A stretch of 12,088 nucleotides of DNA, from the NCBI GenBank assembly GCA_902761395.1, contig CACWKJ010000046.1, positions 1-12,088 on the forward strand, written 5' to 3'. The translations under genes were made by a program, and so were the position numbers. Numbering within the stretch: the first letter of the stretch is position 1; each line of letters opens with the position of its first letter. The stretch comes from an uncultured Elusimicrobium sp. Its GTDB lineage: Bacteria > Elusimicrobiota > Endomicrobiia > Endomicrobiales > Endomicrobiaceae. Shown here in pieces: positions 8,308 to 12,088 of the stretch. The notes under the pieces were generated by a model. It was not told the origin of the DNA, ran no database searches, and saw only the letters and a list, made by a program, of their open reading frames with translations.

Positions 8308-8901
8308 TCATTCTTCTTTAAACTTCTCGAACAACTGAATTATTGTCTTTGCTATATCGTTTATTGTTCTGCCTGAATCCATAGCTTTTTTTCTTAAATT
8401 GTTATAAGCCGATTCTTCGTCCATATTAAATTTTTTCATTAATATGCCTCTTGCTCTGTCAACATTTTTTCTTTCTTCTATTTGATATTGAAGATTTACA
8501 ACTTTTTGTTCCATATCACGGAACTTATGCGATAATCTTACGGCAAGTTCGGCAGTATGAATTAATACTTGTTTATTTACAGGTTTTGTTATACAAAATA
8601 TATCCAATGAACCTTTTTTCAATTCGTCTATGTTATCGCTTTGAAAAGGATTTGCAAGAATTATTGTCGGACATATTTTTAATTCTTCTATTTTTACGGC
8701 AAGATCGTAACCGGTCATATCTTCCAAAGCATAATCGGTTATAATAATATCGGGTAAAACCTGATTAACTTTTCTTAAAACTTCATTTCCTGATTTTTCT
8801 ATGTGTGTAATTACAAAATTGTTTGCGGATAGTGATAGAAGTGCCTTTAATTCTTCTGCCTGTTTTTGTGAACATACCAACAATAAATTTGTTTCGTTCA
8901 T
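8308..8901 (-). CDS. ANTAR-domain response regulator (RNA-binding antiterminator)
   Basis: ANTAR proteins (AmiR, NasR, EutV, clostridial NitR) bind leader RNA and stop transcription termination, often for nitrogen genes. Residues 1-120 form a receiver-like domain with the phospho-acceptor candidate D56 in IIITDYALEDMTG and K106 in CITKPVN. The acidic pair normally after beta-1 is replaced by C10-S11, so phosphorylation is doubtful. A coiled-coil-like helix (about 122-145) leads to the three-helix ANTAR domain (about 146-195): VDRARGILMKKFNMDEESAY, then LRKKAMDSGRTINDIAKTI. The ATG at 8901 follows AAGGAGG at good spacing. No sensor kinase is visible here. It is first in the operon with carA and carB and lies directly downstream of amtB-glnK-porin, which suggests a role in nitrogen control. 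Confidence 0.92.
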   Translation of the reverse strand: MNETNLLLVCSQKQAEELKALLSLSANNFVITHIEKSGNEVLRKVNQVLPDIIITDYALEDMTGYDLAVKIEELKICPTIILANPFQSDNIDELKKGSLDIFCITKPVNKQVLIHTAELAVRLSHKFRDMEQKVVNLQYQIEERKNVDRARGILMKKFNMDEESAYNNLRKKAMDSGRTINDIAKTIIQLFEKFKEE

Positions 8902-8916
8902 AAAAGGTACCTCCTT

Positions 8917-9053
8917 AAACCTTATAAATTACAATTTATAGGTTTAAAACTAAATTTGATATTGTGCTTTTGCAAGAACTTTGATCTATTCACAGATAAA
9001 GGTGCTTAAAGATTTTTCTTTAAGCACCTTTGCTCAATATCTTTATTTAGTTT
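8917..9053 (-). promoter_or_regulatory. Structured 5' leader RNA of the ANTAR-carAB operon (candidate cis-regulatory RNA)
   Basis: The expected transcript starts near 9053 and runs about 150 bases to the ATG. A long-range stem P1 pairs 9053-9045 with 8955-8947 (9 bp) and 9041-9035 with 8964-8958 (7 bp), separated by a small internal loop. Inside it, abutting P1, is a perfect 15-bp hairpin P2 (8998-9031). Next to that is a short P3 (8994-8997 with 8984-8987, six-base loop). A further hairpin P4 (8917-8945; 12 or more bp, one bulge) ends at the Shine-Dalgarno. Extended P4 can pair the AAGG of the Shine-Dalgarno with U residues (8946-8949) that overlap the P1 3' strand, so P1 and Shine-Dalgarno masking compete. 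I recognise no known riboswitch class. Confidence 0.6.
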
Positions 9054-9059
9054 CTTTTA

Positions 9060-9088
9060 ATTGTACTCTTTTTTTTTATTGGTGTCAA
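9060..9088 (-). promoter_or_regulatory. Strong sigma-70 promoter for the ANTAR-carA-carB operon
   Basis: On the minus strand a consensus TTGACA (9088-9083) is followed by exactly 17 bp and TACAAT (9065-9060, five of six consensus bases). The start would be near 9053. It lies just downstream of the porin stop and upstream of all leader hairpins, so the ANTAR-carAB genes have their own promoter and the hairpins belong to the leader. Confidence 0.82.
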
Positions 9089-9113
9089 TATTTTTGTGTT
9101 GGTATTGTGCAGA

Positions 9114-10235
9114 TTAAAAGCTGATTTGCATTCTTATCGAACTTACATAAGCCGTGTCGGCATTTTCGTCGAAGTAAGGATTTTCCACTATTTGAAAATC
9201 CGGTGAAATTGCTAAATAACTTGTCACATTCCAACTATAATAAAGTTCCAAATGATTTTCCGATTTTGCATTTTCATTAACACAATCTTTGTATTTTTCC
9301 GAAGGATCAACTTGCCCGTAAGCAAAAGCTATAATATCTTCTTCTCCTATAAGACTTACTTTTGACTGTAAACCCAAACTCCAAGTTTGCGAAGCACTGT
9401 CAATGTTTTTGTTGCTTAAGCTGTATCTTGCAAAAGCGCCGAAAATATCGGAAAGTTGCTGATCTATGCTGATACCGAACCCGTAATCTTTTTCAGTATT
9501 TTCATTGTCGTCTGTTTTTTCATAATCATTTGTATTTACCCAACCGTAAATTCTATAGTTTCCTTCCATATCATCTATGAAATTCGGTTTAAAATTTACC
9601 TGTGCGGAAGCAAAACCGTATTTTGTTAAATCTTGATAATTACCTGCATCAAGATATTGTACCGCAAAATCCACAAAATTCGTTTCGTAAATTGCTTTTA
9701 TACCGAAAGCATTATCCGAAAAATTGATATTTACGGCATTTCTGAACATACTTCCTATAAATTGTGTTGTTTCATTGTTTGCATAAGAATTGTTATCTAA
9801 TGCTAACGTAGGATCCAATATACCGGCAGTTACTGAAAAAGCATCCGTAAATTTATGTTCGAACCATGCTTCACTTACTCTTACTACTCCGGTATCATCG
9901 GCATCTCTGTTAACACCGGCATAAGAATCCAAATAATAGTTTATATTACCTTTACCGGTCTCCAAATGAATAAAAGCTTTATTGTTGTCATCAAAAGTTT
10001 TTTCGATTGTTAAGTCTACCGAATATTGTCCTATAGTAGGAGTTTTGTTTGTTTCTAATACTTCCCCATCGGCACTTATGGGATCAATCACATTTGAATT
10101 ATGCAGATTTTGCAAATTCAATGTAATACCACCGCCGACTGTTAAACCCTCCAAAAATTCAAGTTCTTGTGCATAACAATTTTGTATCAAACTTACAGAT
10201 ACAATAAACAACAAACATAATATTATTTTTTTCAT
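9114..10235 (-). CDS. OprB-family outer-membrane porin
   Basis: The 373-residue product begins with a classical signal peptide (MKKIILCLLFIVSVSLIQ, probable cleavage after CYA) and ends in ...RMQISF, the terminal Phe expected of BAM-inserted barrels. The body matches the carbohydrate-selective porin OprB family: TAGILDPTLALDNNSYANNE, NYRIYGWVNTND, GFGISIDQQL, FARYSLSN, AYGQVDPSEKYK and LAISPDFQIVENPYF. It should form a beta-barrel that lets small solutes diffuse through the outer membrane; its substrate cannot be read from the sequence. The ATG at 10235 is preferred over the upstream in-frame ATG at 10280 because it directly precedes the signal peptide and follows GGGGGA. It starts 19 bases after glnK and is presumably third in the amtB-glnK operon, an uncommon partner. 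Confidence 0.88.
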   Translation of the reverse strand: MKKIILCLLFIVSVSLIQNCYAQELEFLEGLTVGGGITLNLQNLHNSNVIDPISADGEVLETNKTPTIGQYSVDLTIEKTFDDNNKAFIHLETGKGNINYYLDSYAGVNRDADDTGVVRVSEAWFEHKFTDAFSVTAGILDPTLALDNNSYANNETTQFIGSMFRNAVNINFSDNAFGIKAIYETNFVDFAVQYLDAGNYQDLTKYGFASAQVNFKPNFIDDMEGNYRIYGWVNTNDYEKTDDNENTEKDYGFGISIDQQLSDIFGAFARYSLSNKNIDSASQTWSLGLQSKVSLIGEEDIIAFAYGQVDPSEKYKDCVNENAKSENHLELYYSWNVTSYLAISPDFQIVENPYFDENADTAYVSSIRMQISF

Positions 10236-10254
10236 TTTTATATTTTCCCCCGTA

Positions 10255-10593
10255 TTATACTGCGGTTTCTCCTTCTTCACCGGTTCTGATTCTTATAACT
10301 CTCTCTACAGGATAAACAAATATTTTTCCGTCACCGATATCACCTGTTCTTGCATTTTTTATTATAACATCTATAACTTTATCAACCATATCATCTTTTA
10401 CTACAACTTCGATTTTTGCTTTCATAATAAAATTTACACTGTATTCCTTACTTCTGTAAATTTCTTTATGTCCGCCTTGATTACCGAAACCTTCAACATT
10501 GGACTTTGTAAGTCCGTTTACTCCTATTTCTGTAAGAGCATTTTTAATATCTTCGACAATGTAAGGTTTTACTATTGCACAAATTTTTTTCAT
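10255..10593 (-). CDS. glnK: P-II family nitrogen regulatory protein
   Basis: This 112-residue trimeric signal protein senses ATP/ADP and 2-oxoglutarate and docks on AmtB to block ammonium flow when nitrogen is ample. Y51, the T-loop uridylylation site, is present in GGHKEIYRSKEY, as is Q39. The B-loop TGDIGDGKIFV (K90) and the RIRTGEEG C-terminal nucleotide-binding residues are intact. Its position directly behind amtB marks it as GlnK-type rather than a GlnB elsewhere in the genome. The ATG at 10593 follows GGAGG, which is formed by the end of an octamer repeat block. Whether it is modified is unknown because no glnD is in the window. Confidence 0.95.
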   Translation of the reverse strand: MKKICAIVKPYIVEDIKNALTEIGVNGLTKSNVEGFGNQGGHKEIYRSKEYSVNFIMKAKIEVVVKDDMVDKVIDVIIKNARTGDIGDGKIFVYPVERVIRIRTGEEGETAV

Positions 10594-10602
10594 TTTTTTC
10601 CT

Positions 10603-10634
10603 CCAATCTTCAAATCTTCTAATCTTCCAATCTT
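10603..10634. repeat. Four tandem copies of an 8-bp repeat (CnAATCTT) between amtB and glnK
   Basis: The plus strand has CCAATCTT, CAAATCTT, CTAATCTT and CCAATCTT, running exactly from the base before the amtB stop codon to the glnK ribosome site. In the mRNA the unit is AAGATTNG, and the last copy continues into the GGAGG Shine-Dalgarno of glnK. Four copies of an octamer also occur at 7037 and 7109 with different unit sequences. Confidence 0.8.
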
Positions 10635-11963
10635 CTAGAATCTGTATCCGCTTTCGCCGTGTTGCGACAAATCAAGTCCTTGTAATTCTTCTTTATGCTC
10701 AACTCTTAAACCTACAAACTTATCAACGATTTTCAATATAATAAATGATACTATAAAAGCATAAACTATTGTAGCAACAACACTTATTACCTGAATTTTA
10801 AGAAGGGTTACTCCTCCGTCTGCTCCGCCGGGATTAACCAATGTAGTTGCGAAAATACCTGTAAGTAAAGCACCTGCAATTCCGCCTACACCGTGAACAC
10901 CGATAACATCAAGAGAATCATCATAACCGAATCTTTCCTTCAAGTTAACAGCAAAGAAGCAGATTACTCCACCTGCAAAACCTATGATTAATGCCGATAT
11001 CGGAGTAACAAAACCCGCGGCAGGTGTAATGGCAACAAGTCCTGCAACTGCACCTGATACTGCACCCAAAACCGTAGGTTTTCCTCTGTATAACCATTCT
11101 GCAATCATCCAGGAAAGTAAAGCAGCACCTGCGGCAATATGAGTTACTACAAAAGCCGATACAGCAAGTCCCGATGCTTCCAATGCACTGCCTGCATTAA
11201 ATCCGAACCAACCTATCCACAATATTGCAGCACCTATAAAAGTGATAGGCAAATTGTGAGGCGGCATTGCTTCTTTCTTGTATCCGTTTCTTGTACCCAA
11301 TACCAAAATTGCGGCAAGTGCAGATGTTCCCGATGCGATATGAACTACAAGTCCTCCTGCAAAATCAAGACCTCCGAGATTTTTTATCCAACCGTCCTGT
11401 CCCCATACCCAATGTGCTATCGGACAATAGACTATTGTAAGCCAAACTGCAATAAATATTATAAATGCTTTAAATTTAAACCTTTCTGCAAAAGCACCCG
11501 TAATAAGTGCAGGTGTTAAAACCGCAAACATCATTTGAAAAGCCATAAATAGTTGATGCGGCAGAGTTGACGAATACGTAGGATCCGGTTCAAGACCTAC
11601 ACCGTCAAGGAAAGCCCACTTTAAACTACCGATTACATGCCCTATATCCGGACCGAAAGCCAAACTGTAACCGTAAACAAGCCAAATTACGGTGGCAATA
11701 CCTAAAACCACAAAACTTTGCATTAACATACCTAAAACATTTTTTCTTCTTACCATACCGCCGTAAAACAATGCTACTCCCGGTGTCATTATCATAACAA
11801 GAGCCGCACAGATTATAATAAATGCCGTATCTGCTCCGCTTATGTTATTTACTTCTTGAACAACAACTTCTTCTGTTACTTGTTCAATTTCTTGTGCATA
11901 TACGGGAGAAAATACACAAAAAGAAATTAAAAACAAAAACATCGATATTAACAACTTTCTCAT
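10635..11963 (-). CDS. amtB: Ammonium transporter AmtB
   Basis: AmtB forms a trimeric inner-membrane channel for ammonium. The 442-residue product has a signal peptide (MRKLLISMFLFLISFCVF, cleavage probably after VYA) and then about eleven hydrophobic helices. The pore twin histidines are H208 in GGLVVHIASG and H357 in DVIGVHGVGG. Family motifs FAERFKFKAF, WFGFNAGSALEA and the AHWVWG segment are present. The C-terminal tail VEHKEELQGLDLSQHGE is the part that responds to GlnK. An open frame continues upstream to an ATG at 12050, but that stretch runs through a hairpin. The ATG at 11963 follows GAAGGAGG at ideal spacing and begins the signal peptide. It heads an amtB-glnK-porin operon. Confidence 0.96.
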   Translation of the reverse strand: MRKLLISMFLFLISFCVFSPVYAQEIEQVTEEVVVQEVNNISGADTAFIIICAALVMIMTPGVALFYGGMVRRKNVLGMLMQSFVVLGIATVIWLVYGYSLAFGPDIGHVIGSLKWAFLDGVGLEPDPTYSSTLPHQLFMAFQMMFAVLTPALITGAFAERFKFKAFIIFIAVWLTIVYCPIAHWVWGQDGWIKNLGGLDFAGGLVVHIASGTSALAAILVLGTRNGYKKEAMPPHNLPITFIGAAILWIGWFGFNAGSALEASGLAVSAFVVTHIAAGAALLSWMIAEWLYRGKPTVLGAVSGAVAGLVAITPAAGFVTPISALIIGFAGGVICFFAVNLKERFGYDDSLDVIGVHGVGGIAGALLTGIFATTLVNPGGADGGVTLLKIQVISVVATIVYAFIVSFIILKIVDKFVGLRVEHKEELQGLDLSQHGESGYRF

Positions 11964-12000
11964 TTTGTTCCTCCTTCTTTTTTTTATTTTTTCCTCTCTA

Positions 12001-12042
12001 AAAAGAAAGGAGTCTGAAAGATTTTTGCTTTCAGACTCCTTT
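12001..12042 (-). terminator. Terminator-like attenuator hairpin in the amtB leader
   Basis: On the minus strand a perfect 15-bp stem (5' arm 12042-12028, 3' arm 12020-12006, seven-base loop) is followed by TTTCTTTTT, an intrinsic terminator shape. Only about 43 bases of purine-rich sequence without a promoter separate it from the amtB ATG, so transcripts reaching amtB must pass through it. It is therefore a leader attenuator or a 5' stabilising hairpin rather than just the end of an upstream gene. The 3' arm plus U-tract can alternatively pair with the amtB Shine-Dalgarno region (about 11970-11981). Confidence 0.6.
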
Positions 12043-12053
12043 GTCTTCATTTA

Positions 12054-12080
12054 AATATATAACGTATAATCAAATAACAA
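12054..12080 (-). promoter_or_regulatory. Weak candidate promoter for amtB-glnK-porin
   Basis: The minus strand has TTGTTA (12080-12075) and TATATT (12059-12054), each near the sigma-70 consensus but with a short 15-bp spacer. A start near 12047 would put the attenuator hairpin at the very 5' end. No sigma-54-type GG/GC pair is seen in the visible 45 bp; the true promoter may lie beyond the window. Confidence 0.25.
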
Positions 12081-12088
12081 ACTGCTAA

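Noticed and set aside
8998..9031. Reading the leader hairpins as a standard ANTAR dual-hexaloop target
   Set aside because: The published motif wants two six-base loops with A at position 1 and G at position 4. The loops here are AAAAAT (or AAAA when fully paired), GTGAAT and, in the amtB leader, CAAAAAT; none has the G at position 4. An interaction is possible but not supported by the motif.
10236..10280. Porin starting at the upstream ATG (10280)
   Set aside because: This would bury the signal peptide behind 15 charged residues and overlap glnK; the ATG at 10235 has its own ribosome site and begins the signal peptide.
11964..12050. AmtB starting at the upstream ATG (12050)
   Set aside because: The 29 extra residues are low-complexity Lys/Glu/Ser-rich, are encoded by the hairpin and purine tract, and would place a charged tail before the signal peptide; the ATG at 11963 has an excellent ribosome site.

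Overview
The window is AT-rich and gene-dense. It carries housekeeping and nitrogen-assimilation genes of a Gram-negative (diderm) bacterium: one product is an outer-membrane beta-barrel porin with a signal peptide and a terminal Phe. Gene content, base composition and the CarA/CarB type (the Bacteroidetes/eukaryote-like branch rather than the E. coli branch) would fit an anaerobic gut lineage such as Elusimicrobiota/Endomicrobia or a relative of Bacteroidetes. That placement is a low-confidence inference. No RNA genes, insertion sequences, CRISPR arrays or phage genes were seen, and no gap between genes exceeds 300 bp.

Layout from left to right. (1) Positions 1-1567, minus strand: yggS (PLP-binding protein) and proC (proline synthesis) overlap by 11 bp. 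They are followed by the first ten codons of a gene that looks like the DUF167/YggU family and runs off the edge. (2) Positions 1662-3758, plus strand: recG, divergent from yggS across 94 bp, with promoters so close to both starts that the mRNAs are probably leaderless or nearly so. (3) Positions 3763-9088, minus strand: a strong promoter, a long structured leader, an ANTAR-domain (RNA-binding antiterminator) response regulator, carA and carB. carB is broken by a frame lesion near 4731-4742 but otherwise reads through. (4) Positions 9114-12050, minus strand: amtB (ammonium channel), glnK (P-II protein) and an OprB-like porin, preceded by a terminator-like hairpin in the amtB leader.

How the parts fit: the porin and AmtB would bring small solutes and ammonium across the two membranes. 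GlnK would sense nitrogen/energy state and gate AmtB. CarAB would spend glutamine nitrogen on carbamoyl phosphate for pyrimidines and arginine. An ANTAR protein normally acts by binding leader RNA and preventing termination. Here it sits between the ammonium operon and carAB, and both transcription units begin with long, similar hairpins. This suggests a local RNA-based nitrogen-control circuit, although the hairpin loops do not match the published ANTAR hexaloop rule.

The most interesting unexplained structures are: the three-way-junction-like leader ahead of the ANTAR gene (8917-9053), which has a possible Shine-Dalgarno-masking switch; the paired hairpins of the two operons; three separate intergenic blocks of exactly four 8-bp repeats; and the carB lesion.
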